DNA of 64,000 nt from Acidobacteriota bacterium (GTDB lineage: Bacteria > Acidobacteriota > Vicinamibacteria > Vicinamibacterales > CAVVIG01), in the NCBI GenBank assembly GCA_003222395.1, contig QHWB01000050.1, positions 1 to 64,000 of the forward strand. The letters run 5' to 3'. Below the pieces are notes generated by a model. The model searched no databases, was not told the origin of the DNA, and saw nothing but the letters and a program-made list of their open reading frames with translations. The stretch's first letter is position 1, and every line of letters begins with the position of its first letter. The position numbers were made by a program, and so were the translations under genes. Of this stretch, positions 25,666 to 35,171 are shown in pieces.

Positions 25666-28041
25666 TCATTTTCTTTCCGGCAGGGCGAATGCCGTCAGCA
25701 TGCTGCCCGACGGCACCAGCAGGTATTGACGGCCGTCGAGCATGTAGGTCGTGCCCGACGTCGATCGCATCGAGAATCCCAGCTGGTAGTGCCAGAGATT
25801 CTTTCCCGAGCGCGAGTCGAACGCCATGATGTTGCCGTCGCCGTCGCCCGCGAACACCAGGCCCGATTCGGTCGTCAGCACGCCGGAGGACGACACCGAC
25901 GTGTAGCGGAATTCCCATTTCAGCTGGCCGGTGGCCGGATCGATCGCGCGCAGCGCGCCGAAATTCTTCTGATCTCGCGGACGCACGGTGCCGCCCGATT
26001 CGTACTGCTCTCCGGGTTTGAACTTCTGATCGAACGCGAAGTAGGTCGCGCACGTCTCGCGCGCCGTCACGAAGAACAACCGCGTCGTCGGATCGAAGGA
26101 CGGCGACATGAAGTTCGTTCCGCCGCCGAGATCGGGACACGTCTTCGTTCCCTCTTCGTCCGGCAGGTTGCCCGGCAACAGCACCGGCCGCCCATCGGAG
26201 CCGATTTCCTTCGCCCACGTCGTCTCGACGAACGGTTTGGCGACGATGATTTTGCCCGTCACGCGATCGATCGTGTAGAAGAAGCCGTTGCGGTTCGCGA
26301 ACATGACGACCTTCCGCGGCTGACCGTTGATCGTCAGCTCGCCGAGCACCGGCACCTGCGTCGAGTCCCAGTCGTGCACGTCATGCGGCGTGAACTGATA
26401 GTGCCAGCGGATTCTTCCGGTGTCGGCATCGAGCGCGACGAGCGACGCCGTGTACAGGTTGTCGCCTTCGCGCGCGTTGCTGTAGTAATCCGGACCGGGA
26501 TTGCCGGTGCCGAAGAAGATCAGGTTCTGCTGCGGATCGTACGTGCCGGTTACCCAGATCGATCCGCCGCCGCGCATGTACGCTTCGCCCTTCGGCCACG
26601 TGTTTCCGCCCGGTTCGTCCGGTCCGGCGACCGTGTAGAAGCGCCACGCGCGCGCGCCGGTCTTCGCGTCGTACGCGTCGATGAAGCCGCGGATGCCGAA
26701 CTCCGCGCCGGCGATGCCGACGATGACCTTGTCCTTGATGACGAGCGGCGCGACCGTCGCCGAGTAGCCGACCTTGTAGTCGGCGAGCGGCACGTCGAAC
26801 AGCACCCCGCCGCTCTTCATGTCGAGCGCGACGAGATGCGCGTCGATGGTCGCCATGTACAGCCGATCGCCGAGCACGCCGAAGCCGCGATTCACCGCGC
26901 CGCAGCAGTTGTGCAGATCCTCGGGCAGCTCGCGGCGATATCGCCAGATCTGCCGGCCCGTGCGCGCGTCGATGGCCCACGCGTTGTTGTTGAAGCCGGT
27001 GACGTAGAGCACGCCGTCGATCACGATCGGCGTCGTCTGGAAGCTGCCGAGCGTGCCCGTCTGAAACGTCCACTGCGCGGAGAGCTGATGCACGTTGTCG
27101 GGCGCGATCTGCGTGAGCGGACTGTGGCGCTGGCCGTTGTAGTCGCCGGAATACGTGAGCCACCGCGTGGGATCCTTCAACCCGTCGAGCAGGTCCTGCG
27201 GCGTAACGGGCGCCGACGGCGGGGTGGTATCGCGCACCGCCGTCAAATCGGTGCCGCGCAGCGAGCTGAGGTATCCGACGAGATCGGTGAGGTCGGCGTC
27301 GTTCAGCCGGCTGGGGGCGAACGCCGGCATCAGCGACTCTTTCTCGTAGACGACCTGCTGCAGATTCGATTTCAGAAAGCCCTGGATGCGCTCGCGCGTG
27401 TCCATCACCTGAACCGAAAACACATCTTCGTTCTTCTTGGCGCCCCGGATTCGCTGTCCGTCTTTGGTCACCAGGGTCACGGTTTCGAACGTCGGCGCGA
27501 TCCATTCCGACGGTGTCCGGATTTCACGTATGAGCGCCGACCGGGATCGCGACGCGCCGATCCGCGTCAGCTCGGGCCCGAGCCTTCCGCCGCGGCCGGC
27601 GACGCGATGACAGCTCGCGCACTGCGATGCGAAGAGGCGCGCACCGTTGTCGACGTTGCCGACCGGGCGCTCCGCCGCCGTCGCGCTGCCCATCTTGCGG
27701 AGATACGCGATGATCATCAGAAGCTCGTTGTCGGGGTCCTTGCTGGAGGGCATCTCGGTCCCGGGGACGCCGTTCCGGATCGTCTGGAAGATCCGCTCGT
27801 CGGTGGCCCCGCCCGCGAGGAGGCCGATGAGATCGGGTCCGCGATAACCGGTGGCGTCGAGGCCGTGGCAGTCGGCGCAGCGCACGCGGTACAGCGTCAT
27901 CCCGCCGCGGATCGATTCCGGATTCCCGAGATGCGGATTGTTCGCCGCGGGATTCTGTGCCGGCGGCGCCTGCGCCGCCCGCAGAACGGCGGCCGCCAGG
28001 AACACGGGCGCGAGCCACAGCACCGAAGCCGTTCGCATCAT
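25666..28041 (-). CDS. PQQ-dependent dehydrogenase with two N-terminal cytochrome c domains
   Basis: A 791-residue periplasmic quinoprotein. ATG 28041 sits five bases after AGGAGG; a signal peptide (RTASVLWLAPVFLAAAVLRA) follows. Two heme c motifs are seen, CADCH (55-59) and CASCH (141-145). The rest is a PQQ beta-propeller with W-motif blades (YSGDYNGQRHSPLTQI, AIDARTGRQIWRYRRE, ALDADTGRIRWHYQ, DPATGQLKWEFRY) and a vicinal Cys pair (HNCCGAVNRG), as in quinoprotein alcohol dehydrogenases. Placing the cytochromes before the propeller reverses the common order of type II alcohol dehydrogenases. It likely oxidises an alcohol or sugar and passes electrons through its own hemes. Substrate unknown. 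Confidence 0.88.
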   Translation of the reverse strand: MMRTASVLWLAPVFLAAAVLRAAQAPPAQNPAANNPHLGNPESIRGGMTLYRVRCADCHGLDATGYRGPDLIGLLAGGATDERIFQTIRNGVPGTEMPSSKDPDNELLMIIAYLRKMGSATAAERPVGNVDNGARLFASQCASCHRVAGRGGRLGPELTRIGASRSRSALIREIRTPSEWIAPTFETVTLVTKDGQRIRGAKKNEDVFSVQVMDTRERIQGFLKSNLQQVVYEKESLMPAFAPSRLNDADLTDLVGYLSSLRGTDLTAVRDTTPPSAPVTPQDLLDGLKDPTRWLTYSGDYNGQRHSPLTQIAPDNVHQLSAQWTFQTGTLGSFQTTPIVIDGVLYVTGFNNNAWAIDARTGRQIWRYRRELPEDLHNCCGAVNRGFGVLGDRLYMATIDAHLVALDMKSGGVLFDVPLADYKVGYSATVAPLVIKDKVIVGIAGAEFGIRGFIDAYDAKTGARAWRFYTVAGPDEPGGNTWPKGEAYMRGGGSIWVTGTYDPQQNLIFFGTGNPGPDYYSNAREGDNLYTASLVALDADTGRIRWHYQFTPHDVHDWDSTQVPVLGELTINGQPRKVVMFANRNGFFYTIDRVTGKIIVAKPFVETTWAKEIGSDGRPVLLPGNLPDEEGTKTCPDLGGGTNFMSPSFDPTTRLFFVTARETCATYFAFDQKFKPGEQYESGGTVRPRDQKNFGALRAIDPATGQLKWEFRYTSVSSSGVLTTESGLVFAGDGDGNIMAFDSRSGKNLWHYQLGFSMRSTSGTTYMLDGRQYLLVPSGSMLTAFALPERK

Positions 28042-28175
28042 CGGAACCTCCTCGTTCAAATCGAGACCGGCCGATTATAAAAGACGAGTCGCAGCACGCG
28101 TGTCGAATCTCTTTTGTGGCGCCCAACGTCTTAGCGGTGTACTGTTCGGTCACCTTCATTCCAAGGAGTCACACT

Positions 28176-28739
28176 ATGTTCCGTTTCCTGTGCCTGACAG
28201 TGGCGCTGTCCGCCGTCCTGGTCAGCGCTGCGGCACCCGCTCGCGCTCAAGACGTCATGACCAAGGAGTCGGTCGCCTCGCTGAAAGCATCGTTCGTCGC
28301 CGACCTCGACACGCTTCATCAGAAGTTCCTCGGCCTCGCGCAGGCCTTTCCGCAGGACAAGTACACATGGCGGCCGATGGACGGTGTCCGGTCGGTGAGC
28401 GAAGTGCTGATGCTGGCCGCGATGGAGGGCTACTCGTTCATTCCGATGGGGTTCGGCGCGAAGGCGGCCGACCTCGGCAGCCGCGAGGAAGCGGCCAAGC
28501 TGCGCACGCTGTCTGACAAGACGCAAGTGATCGAGCACCTCGACAAGGGCTTCGCGTACGCGAAGCAGCAGCTCGAATCGATCGACGCGGCAACACTGAC
28601 GGCGAAGCGCAAGGTGATGGGACAGGATCGATCGACGGCAGACGTCGTGCTGTTCATCGGCGGCGATCTGCACGAGCATCTCGGCCAGCTGATCGCGTAC
28701 GCGCGCACGAACCACATCGTTCCACCGTGGAGCAAGTGA
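28176..28739 (+). CDS. Exported DinB-family protein
   Basis: A 187-residue protein with AAGGAG before the ATG and a signal peptide (MFRFLCLTVALSAVLVSAAA ... ARA). The mature part is a DinB four-helix bundle: VADLDTLHQKFLGLAQAF, YTWRPMDGVRSVSEVLML, STADVVLFIGGDLHEHLGQL, with His residues suited to metal binding. DinB-like proteins are thiol-dependent metalloenzymes or orphan stress proteins; substrate unknown. Divergent from the PQQ dehydrogenase. Confidence 0.85.
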   Translation: MFRFLCLTVALSAVLVSAAAPARAQDVMTKESVASLKASFVADLDTLHQKFLGLAQAFPQDKYTWRPMDGVRSVSEVLMLAAMEGYSFIPMGFGAKAADLGSREEAAKLRTLSDKTQVIEHLDKGFAYAKQQLESIDAATLTAKRKVMGQDRSTADVVLFIGGDLHEHLGQLIAYARTNHIVPPWSK

Positions 28740-29037
28740 GGCCCGCGCCGACAGAACCGAGATCAGGTGTGCTGGATCGGAACATTCATGTCCGGTCCGC
28801 GAGGTTGTCATTGGGCCTAAGACATAGAGAACGCATACGATAAGCGCGTCCTTGGGCTGGCGCGCCGTTTGGACTGCATGCGACTTTATGGACCAATACG
28901 GTCGGGCAGCGCAGACGGCGCCTGCTCTTCATAACTCGAAGCCCGGCAATCACCGAAGCGAATTCGTCCGGCGATCGAACGGCGGCAACATTGTGATGAT
29001 GCGATGCAACACGCGTGGCGAACGCTCTGAAGTCGGC

Positions 29038-29418
29038 ATGAAAGACTCTGCGGCAGACGAAGTCGCGGCTGAAGTCGACGCGATGGGACAGGTGGCTCGT
29101 GCGCTGGCGGCGCTGCCCGACGCACAATCGCGAGCGCGCGTGCTGCGATGGGCCATGGATCGGTACCAGGTCGAGGCGACGCCGATTGCGGCCCCGGCTG
29201 TCCATCCGCCGACACCGCGGACCGGTTTGGATCCGACGCTCGAGGTCCAGTCGCTCGACGACTTGTTTCCTGCCGGGCGCCGCGCCGAAACTGACGAAGA
29301 GGATCTGTCGATCGGTGCGCCGGCGAGGCCGGCGCAGGGATCGGGCATCGAATCGATGATTCGCGGCTTCGCGGCAGACTTCGGGCGCTTCGCGGTCGAG
29401 TGGCAGGGGACGACGTAG
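29038..29418 (+). CDS. Hypothetical protein
   Basis: A 126-residue protein. A helical N-terminal part (EVAAEVDAMGQVARALAAL, then DAQSRARVLRWAMDRY) is followed by a Pro-rich linker and an amphipathic C-terminus (GIESMIRGFAADFGRFAVEW). The start is uncertain (ATG 29000 also possible). It overlaps the next gene by 19 bases, so the two are probably co-translated. No family identified. Confidence 0.5.
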   Translation: MKDSAADEVAAEVDAMGQVARALAALPDAQSRARVLRWAMDRYQVEATPIAAPAVHPPTPRTGLDPTLEVQSLDDLFPAGRRAETDEEDLSIGAPARPAQGSGIESMIRGFAADFGRFAVEWQGTT

Positions 29419-30731
29419 TCGTCGTCGGCGCCGGCGCCGCCGGCCTCGCGACCGCCATCTTCCTCAGGCGAGCGAACCCGTCCCGTTCCGTCATCGTCCT
29501 CGACGGCGCGAAGAAACCCGGCGCAAAAATCGTGATCAGCGGCGGATCGCGCTGCAACGTGACCAACATCAACGTCACCGAACGCGATTTCTGGGGCGGC
29601 CGATCGACGATCGTCCGGCGCATCCTCCGCGCGTTTCCCGTCGACGAGACGATCGCCTTCTTCCGCGAAATCGGCGTCCCGCTTCACGAGGAGGGCGACG
29701 GCAAGCTGTTCCCCGACTCGAATCGATCGCGCGACGTGCTCGACGCGCTGCTCCGCGAGTTGTCGCGCGTCGGCGGCGAGCTTCGCCCGAATCGGCGCGT
29801 CGTCGACGTTGTCGCCGACGACGAGGAGTTTGCCGTCGCGACGACGAGCGGCGACCTGCGCGCCGGGGCGGTCGTTCTCGCCACCGGCGGCAAGTCGCTG
29901 CCCAAGACCGGCAGCGACGGCGGCGGGCTCGAGATCGCGCGTCGCCTCGGCCACACGATCGTCCCGACGACGCCGGCGCTCGCGCCACTGCTGCTCGCAG
30001 ACGACGATGCGATGCACCGCGAGCTGACCGGCGTGGCGCACGACGTCGAGCTCGCGATCCGGGTCGACGGCACGATCGCGATTCGACTCGCCGGCGCGAT
30101 GCTGTGGACGCATTTCGGCGTCAGCGGACCCGTGGCGCTGAACGCGTCGCGCCATTGGCTGCGCGCCGCAATGGACGGCCACGCCGCCACCGTTACTGTC
30201 AGCTTCCATCCGGGACGTGATTTCGCCGACGTGGACGGCGAGTGGACGCGCCTCGCGAGCGATCATCCTCGCATGACGGTGCACACTGCGCTCGCCCGCT
30301 TCGTGCCGGCGTCGGTCGCGTCGGCGCTGCTAAGGACGCTGCGACGTTCTGTTCTCGATACGCGCGAGGGCCACGGACCGAGCGCCTCAGCGCGCGGGGG
30401 TGGGGCCCCGCGCGAAACAGAAATGGACAAAAGCACGCCGCTCGCGCATTTCGCGCGCGACGATCGGCGGCGCCTCGTCCGCGCCCTCGTCGAGTGGCCG
30501 CTGCCGATCACCGGAACGCGCGGCTACGGCTTCGCCGAGGCGACTGCCGGAGGTATTGACCTGACGGAAATTGATCCGGCGACGATGGAGTCGCGCGTGC
30601 GCCCCGGCCTCTACCTCGTCGGCGAGATGCTGGACGTCGACGGGCGAATCGGAGGTTTCAACTTTCAGTGGGCGTGGTGCACGGGTCGTGTGGCCGGGAA
30701 AGCGCTGGCGAGTGGGGCTGCTCGCACGTGA
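29400..30731 (+). CDS. BaiN/HI0933-family flavoprotein
   Basis: A 443-residue NAD(P)/FAD-dependent oxidoreductase with a GTG start. It has the N-terminal Rossmann motif VVVGAGAAGLATA, the family signature KIVISGGSRCNVTNIN, VLATGGKSLPKTGSDGGGLE, and the C-terminal FAD-binding segment GFAEATAGGIDLTEIDPATM and GFNFQWAWCTGRVAGKAL. HI0933-like proteins include BaiN, a bile-acid oxidoreductase, and RdsA-type reductases; the true substrate here is unknown. Length fits the family (about 400-450). Confidence 0.88.
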   Translation: MAGDDVVVVGAGAAGLATAIFLRRANPSRSVIVLDGAKKPGAKIVISGGSRCNVTNINVTERDFWGGRSTIVRRILRAFPVDETIAFFREIGVPLHEEGDGKLFPDSNRSRDVLDALLRELSRVGGELRPNRRVVDVVADDEEFAVATTSGDLRAGAVVLATGGKSLPKTGSDGGGLEIARRLGHTIVPTTPALAPLLLADDDAMHRELTGVAHDVELAIRVDGTIAIRLAGAMLWTHFGVSGPVALNASRHWLRAAMDGHAATVTVSFHPGRDFADVDGEWTRLASDHPRMTVHTALARFVPASVASALLRTLRRSVLDTREGHGPSASARGGGAPRETEMDKSTPLAHFARDDRRRLVRALVEWPLPITGTRGYGFAEATAGGIDLTEIDPATMESRVRPGLYLVGEMLDVDGRIGGFNFQWAWCTGRVAGKALASGAART

Positions 30732-30764
30732 AAGCTTGATCGCCGGCGCGTGTCGATCGTCGAG

Positions 30765-30980
30765 CTAGCGGTTGCTCCCCTGCTGGCCGCCGCCTTGGCC
30801 TCCCTGTCCGCCTTTGTCGCCCTTTCCGCTTTGACCACCCTGGCCGGGCTGTTTCCAGTTCTGCTTCTGATCGCCCTTGTCGGTTCCAGTTCCACGTTCT
30901 GGATTCTGTGGATTCTGCCCCCCTTGCTTCTGGCCGCCTTGCTGTCCGCCCTGGCCGGGATTCTGATTCTGATTGTCCAT
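30765..30980 (-). CDS. Gly/Gln-rich low-complexity small protein
   Basis: A 71-residue protein made almost only of Gly, Gln, Asn, Lys, Asp and Pro (MDNQNQNPGQGGQQGGQKQG ...). GAGGAG lies five bases before the ATG. It must be intrinsically disordered and very hydrophilic, recalling KGG-type or hydrophilin stress proteins without a clear motif. Divergent from and abutting the BlaI-like gene, so the two may share a control region. Confidence 0.6.
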   Translation of the reverse strand: MDNQNQNPGQGGQQGGQKQGGQNPQNPERGTGTDKGDQKQNWKQPGQGGQSGKGDKGGQGGQGGGQQGSNR

Positions 30981-31017
30981 ACTGTCTCCTCACGCGATGC
31001 AGCCCGTCGGATGCCCG

Positions 31018-31515
31018 ATGCAAGGTCAGCACCGTTTGACAGTGAGCGGCCGACCGCCTACGCTCAGCGACGTGCGGCGCTTGCTGTTGTGGGGCTTCAA
31101 GTCGTCTCACGAGCTGTTGGAGAACGGCCTCGGCACGCTCGAGCGTGAAGTGATGACGCTCGCATGGCAGCAGCGCGAGATCAGCGTTCGCGAAGCATGC
31201 GATCTGATGAGCACACGTGTCGCGTACACGACCGTAATGACGACGATGGACCGGCTCTACAAGAAGGGATTTCTGGCGCGTCGCAAAGTCGGCCGCGCGT
31301 TCGTCTATCAGGCCGCGGCGTCGCGCCACGAGATTGAACATGCAGTCGCGGCCGAGCTGGTCGATAGCCTTCTTCAGCGAAATGCGGGCGAGCCGCTGCC
31401 CGTCCTGTCGTCGCTCGTCGATGCCGTCTCGGATCGCGATCGCAATCTGCTCGACGATCTGGAGCGTCTCGTTCGCGAAAAACGAAAGACGCTGGAACGC
31501 AAGAAGAACCGATGA
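31018..31515 (+). CDS. BlaI/MecI/CopY-family transcriptional regulator
   Basis: A 165-residue winged-helix repressor. LGTLEREVMTLAWQQREISV, AYTTVMTTMDRLYKKGFLAR and AFVYQAAASRHE are the recognition helix and wing of the family; the C-terminal helix gives dimerisation. The start is uncertain (ATG 31018 used; upstream 30973 possible). Its stop overlaps the next start by ATGA, giving the classical repressor/sensor-protease pair. Known relatives are cleaved when the partner senses a signal. Confidence 0.88.
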   Translation: MQGQHRLTVSGRPPTLSDVRRLLLWGFKSSHELLENGLGTLEREVMTLAWQQREISVREACDLMSTRVAYTTVMTTMDRLYKKGFLARRKVGRAFVYQAAASRHEIEHAVAAELVDSLLQRNAGEPLPVLSSLVDAVSDRDRNLLDDLERLVREKRKTLERKKNR

Positions 31516-32492
31516 CGGTTCCCGCCTACGTCGCGCACGGCGTCACGCTCGCGTTCGCGTGGTTCCTGCTCGTGAACGTGCTCGTCAGCAGTCTTGTCGC
31601 GTTCGCCGGCACAAAGTGCGCAAACGTTCAGCCGACCGGCGCCGCTCGATTCTGGTTCGCCATGCGCGTCTCGCCGGCCGTCGTCTCTGCGATCTTCGTC
31701 GCGGCGCTGTTCCTGCCGTCGTACTGGAAATACGAGCCGCGCGATGCGGTCGAAGGCTTCGACGTGACGCTCGCGGCGCTCGCCTTCGCCGCGGTGGTGA
31801 TGCTGGCCTGCGCGTGCGCGCGCGGAGCGTGCGCCTGGTGGCAGGCGTCGCGGCGCGTGCGCGTATGGATGCGCGGTGCGCGGTCGCTCGCATCGGACGG
31901 GAGTCGGGCTTCGCCGATTCCGGCGTTCGAAATCGACGGGCCGATGCCGATGATGGCGCTCGCAGGCATCGTGCGGCCGCGGCTGTTCGTCGCGCGCGCG
32001 CTGGTCGGCACGCTGACCGAGGATGAACTGGCGGCGACGGTCGCCCACGAAACCGGCCACTGGCGCGCGTGGGACAACCTGAAACGGCTCGCGATGCGAT
32101 CGGCGCCCGACGTCCTGTTCCTCATGCCGGCGGCCCGCCGCATCGAGCGCCGATGGGCGTCGGCGGCCGAGCACTCGGCCGATCGCATCGGCGACGGCGC
32201 GAACCCGACGGCGCGCTGCGCGCTCGCGTCGGCGCTGGTGAAAGTGGCGCGGCTGATGCCCGACGAAGGCCCGATGCGCGAGCCGATCAGCACGCTCGTC
32301 GGCGGCGGTGAAATCGCGTCGCGCGTCGAGCGGCTGCTCGACGATCACGCGCCGGCGCGGGAACGCCGTCGCCGGCCGATCGGTCGCGTGGCGCTCACGG
32401 TCATCGGCGCCAACCTGGCCGTCGTCGCGTACGGTCCGCTCCTGCACGCCGTCCACGACGCGACGGAAATGCTCGTTCGATCGCTGCCTTGA
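31512..32492 (+). CDS. M56-family (BlaR1-like) membrane zinc metallopeptidase
   Basis: A 326-residue membrane protein. N-terminal membrane segments (VAHGVTLAFAWFLLVNVLVS; SPAVVSAIFVAALFLPSY; VTLAALAFAAVVMLACAC) are followed by the gluzincin motif HETGH (residues 179-183) with a downstream AAEHSADRIGD that supplies the third zinc ligand. A last membrane segment lies at GRVALTVIGANLAVVAYGPL. No penicillin-binding sensor domain is present, so it differs from BlaR1 and resembles the short M56 partners of BlaI. It likely cleaves the repressor encoded just upstream. Confidence 0.85.
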   Translation: MTVPAYVAHGVTLAFAWFLLVNVLVSSLVAFAGTKCANVQPTGAARFWFAMRVSPAVVSAIFVAALFLPSYWKYEPRDAVEGFDVTLAALAFAAVVMLACACARGACAWWQASRRVRVWMRGARSLASDGSRASPIPAFEIDGPMPMMALAGIVRPRLFVARALVGTLTEDELAATVAHETGHWRAWDNLKRLAMRSAPDVLFLMPAARRIERRWASAAEHSADRIGDGANPTARCALASALVKVARLMPDEGPMREPISTLVGGGEIASRVERLLDDHAPARERRRRPIGRVALTVIGANLAVVAYGPLLHAVHDATEMLVRSLP

Positions 32493-32500
32493 CGAACGTT

Positions 32501-32602
32501 GGCTCGCCTGAAAGGCTCGCCCTACACGCACCCGTGGTAGCGCCGCAGCCACCCGTGGTAGCGCCGCAGCCACACCTGTAGCGCGAGGCTTTCAGCCGAG
32601 CG
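32501..32602. repeat. REP-like palindromic element with an inner tandem repeat
   Basis: Outer arms GGCTCGCCTGAAAGGCTCGC and GCGAGGCTTTCAGCCGAGCG are inverted. Between them a 21-base unit starting CACCCGTGGTAGCGCCGCAG is repeated twice exactly (32529-32549, 32550-32570). The same arms recur at 40884-41017 and 47855-47915. Confidence 0.82.
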
Positions 32603-32617
32603 AAGGCGACATGTCAC

Positions 32618-35080
32618 ATGGGAAATCTTCATCCGATCGAGGCGCTCTCGCAGGACGTGCGCTACGCGCTGCGCGCGCTGCGGAAGGCGCCCGGCTTCAC
32701 CTTCGTCGCCGTCTTCGCGCTCGCCCTCGGCATAGGCGGCAACACCGCCATCTTCAGCGTGATCGACGGCGTGCGACAGCAGGCGCTTCCCTATCCGCAC
32801 GCCGATCGCCTCGTCGAACTGTGGGGCAACGTGCTGCGGTCGAAGGTCGAGCGGCGCGGCGCCTCGTATCCGGATTTTCTCGACTGGCGCGCGCAGTCGA
32901 CCTCATTCGACGCGATGGCGGCGTTCACCGACGCGAGCGCGATTCTCTCGTCGGGCGACGAGCCCGAACGCATCGCCATCGAATATGTGTCTGCGCCGTA
33001 CTTCTCGCTGCTCGGCGTCGACGCGCAGCGTGGGCGGACGTTTCGGTCCGATGAAGACGCCGTCCCGCAGAAGGTTGCCGTCGCCGTGCTGAGCGACGGT
33101 TTGTGGCAGCGGCGGTTCGGCGGCGATCCGGAGATCGTCGGACGCCAGCTTCGCTTCGGCGCGCGGTCGTTCACGGTCGTGGGCGTCATGCCGCCGCGAT
33201 TCAAGGGGCTGACCGATCAGGCCGAAGCCTGGATGCCGTTCGTGATGAGCGGCAGCCCGGACGATCTCGCCGAGCGCGGCACGCGCGGCTTCGTCGTGCT
33301 CGCGCGGCTGAAAGCCGGCGTCGCGCTTGCGCGCGCGCAAACCGAGCTCGATGCGATCTCGCGCCGCCTGGAGCAGACCTACCCGGCCACGAATTCGAAG
33401 CGCGCGGTCGACGTGAGCCCGCTCCATGTGGAGCTGTTCGGCTTGCTGCGCCCCGCGCTCCTCACCCTGATGACGGCGGTCGCCTTCGTGCTCCTCATCG
33501 CGTGCGCCAACGTGTCGAACCTCCTCATCGCGCGATCGGAAGCGCGGCAGCGTGAAATCGCCGTTCGAACGGCGCTCGGCGCCGGGTGGCCGCGGCTGCT
33601 GCGTCAGCTCGTCACCGAAGGATGCGTGCTCACGTCTGCGGGTGCGATTGCCGGTCTGCTGATCGCGAGGCCCGCCGTCCGCGTGCTCGTGGCGACGAGC
33701 CCGGTGACGTTCCCGAGCTTCGTCGAGCCGCGCGTGAACGTGCGCGTCGCGCTGTTTACGATCGCCGTCTCGCTCGCCTGCGGCGTCCTGCTCGGCCTTG
33801 CGCCGGCCGTTCACGCGCGCGTGTCGCGCCTGGCCGACGCGTTGAAGGAGTCGTCGCGCGGCAGCGGCGGCCAGCGATCCGAGCGGCTGCGAAGCGCGCT
33901 CGTCGTCGCCGAGGTGTCGCTCGCGGTCGTGTTGCTCGTCGGCGCCGGGCTGATGATCCGCAGTGTTCAGAAGCTCGCCGCGCTGAACCCCGGATTCGAT
34001 CCCGATTCGGTGCTGACGCTGCGCATCAGCGTCCCGCTCGGCAACACGCCGAACGCGTCGCCGGCCGGATCGCCGTCGGGTCCGGCGGTGTCGGCGCGAA
34101 CGGTGCTCGAGCGCGTGCGAGCCGTGCCGGGCGTCGCCGCGGCGAGCCTCACCAGCGACATCCCGCTCTCCGGGGACGGGGCGGCGAGCTTCTACGCCGC
34201 CGAAGGACAGCCGCCGATGACCGCGCAGAACGTGCCGCGCGCGTACGTGCACCGCATTTCTCCCGACTTCTTTTCGACGCTTCGCATTCCGATCAAGGCG
34301 GGACGGACGTTTCTCGATTCCGAGCTCTCGGGCCAGGCAAACGTCGTCGTCGTCAGCGAACACGTCGCAGGCCGATTCTGGCCAGGTCAGGATCCGATCG
34401 GCAAGCGGATCAAGATCGGCGCGTTGACGTCGACCGCACCATGGCTGAACATCGTCGGCGTCGTCGGCGAAACGAAGTACCGCGCGCTGCCGGAGAACCC
34501 CACGGCCGATCCCGATTTGTACTTTCCGCAACTCGACCGGGCGCGCCAGCAGGCGTTCGTCATCCGCACGACGGTCCCGCCTTCGTCGATCGTCGCGGCA
34601 ATACGCGCGGCGATTCGATCGGTCGATCCGACCATTCCCGTGTTCGGCGTGACCCCGATGACCGACTACATCGGCCGGCTGACGGCGCCGGCGCGCTTCA
34701 CGATGTGGCTGATGGGCGTGTTCGCCGCCTCGGCGCTGATGCTGGCGGTGGTCGGCATCTACGGTGTCATGTCGTATCTGGTCACGCAGCGGACGCGCGA
34801 GATCGGCATCCGCCTCGCGCTCGGCGCCGGCGGCCGCGACATCCTGCGGCTCGTCGTCGGCAACGGCGCGCGGTTGATCGGCGCCGGCGTCGTCATCGGT
34901 GTCGCAGCGGCAGTCGCGCTTCAGCGGCTCGTGTCGACGCTGCTGTTCGGCGTGACAGCGGCCGACGGCGCGTCCGTGGTCGCGGTGATCGTTCTCGCCA
35001 CCGTCGCGCTGATGGCCTGCTACGTGCCGGCGGTTCGCGCGACGCGCGTGGATCCGCTGCGCGCCCTGCGGTACGAATGA
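32618..35080 (+). CDS. ADOP-type ABC permease (FtsX/MacB-like)
   Basis: An 820-residue permease of the duplicated-orphan-permease type typical of Acidobacteria. QDVRYALRALRKAPGFTFVA is the conserved opening, then a membrane helix and a MacB-like periplasmic core (about 60-240). A first FtsX domain has LIACANVSNLLIARSEARQR and EIAVRTALGAG. A second periplasmic core follows (about 480-650), and a second FtsX domain has MSYLVTQRTREIGIRLALGA. The protein ends in VPAVRATRVDPLRALRYE. No ATPase gene adjoins it. Role probably export or lipoprotein/peptide handling; substrate unknown. Confidence 0.92.
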   Translation: MGNLHPIEALSQDVRYALRALRKAPGFTFVAVFALALGIGGNTAIFSVIDGVRQQALPYPHADRLVELWGNVLRSKVERRGASYPDFLDWRAQSTSFDAMAAFTDASAILSSGDEPERIAIEYVSAPYFSLLGVDAQRGRTFRSDEDAVPQKVAVAVLSDGLWQRRFGGDPEIVGRQLRFGARSFTVVGVMPPRFKGLTDQAEAWMPFVMSGSPDDLAERGTRGFVVLARLKAGVALARAQTELDAISRRLEQTYPATNSKRAVDVSPLHVELFGLLRPALLTLMTAVAFVLLIACANVSNLLIARSEARQREIAVRTALGAGWPRLLRQLVTEGCVLTSAGAIAGLLIARPAVRVLVATSPVTFPSFVEPRVNVRVALFTIAVSLACGVLLGLAPAVHARVSRLADALKESSRGSGGQRSERLRSALVVAEVSLAVVLLVGAGLMIRSVQKLAALNPGFDPDSVLTLRISVPLGNTPNASPAGSPSGPAVSARTVLERVRAVPGVAAASLTSDIPLSGDGAASFYAAEGQPPMTAQNVPRAYVHRISPDFFSTLRIPIKAGRTFLDSELSGQANVVVVSEHVAGRFWPGQDPIGKRIKIGALTSTAPWLNIVGVVGETKYRALPENPTADPDLYFPQLDRARQQAFVIRTTVPPSSIVAAIRAAIRSVDPTIPVFGVTPMTDYIGRLTAPARFTMWLMGVFAASALMLAVVGIYGVMSYLVTQRTREIGIRLALGAGGRDILRLVVGNGARLIGAGVVIGVAAAVALQRLVSTLLFGVTAADGASVVAVIVLATVALMACYVPAVRATRVDPLRALRYE

Positions 35081-35171
35081 TCCGTTACCGAACCGCGCCT
35101 TGACATTTCAGCGGCGGCGCGGCATTCTCGCCGTCCGCCATCACAATCAGTCTCCAACGGAGGAAGAGTTC

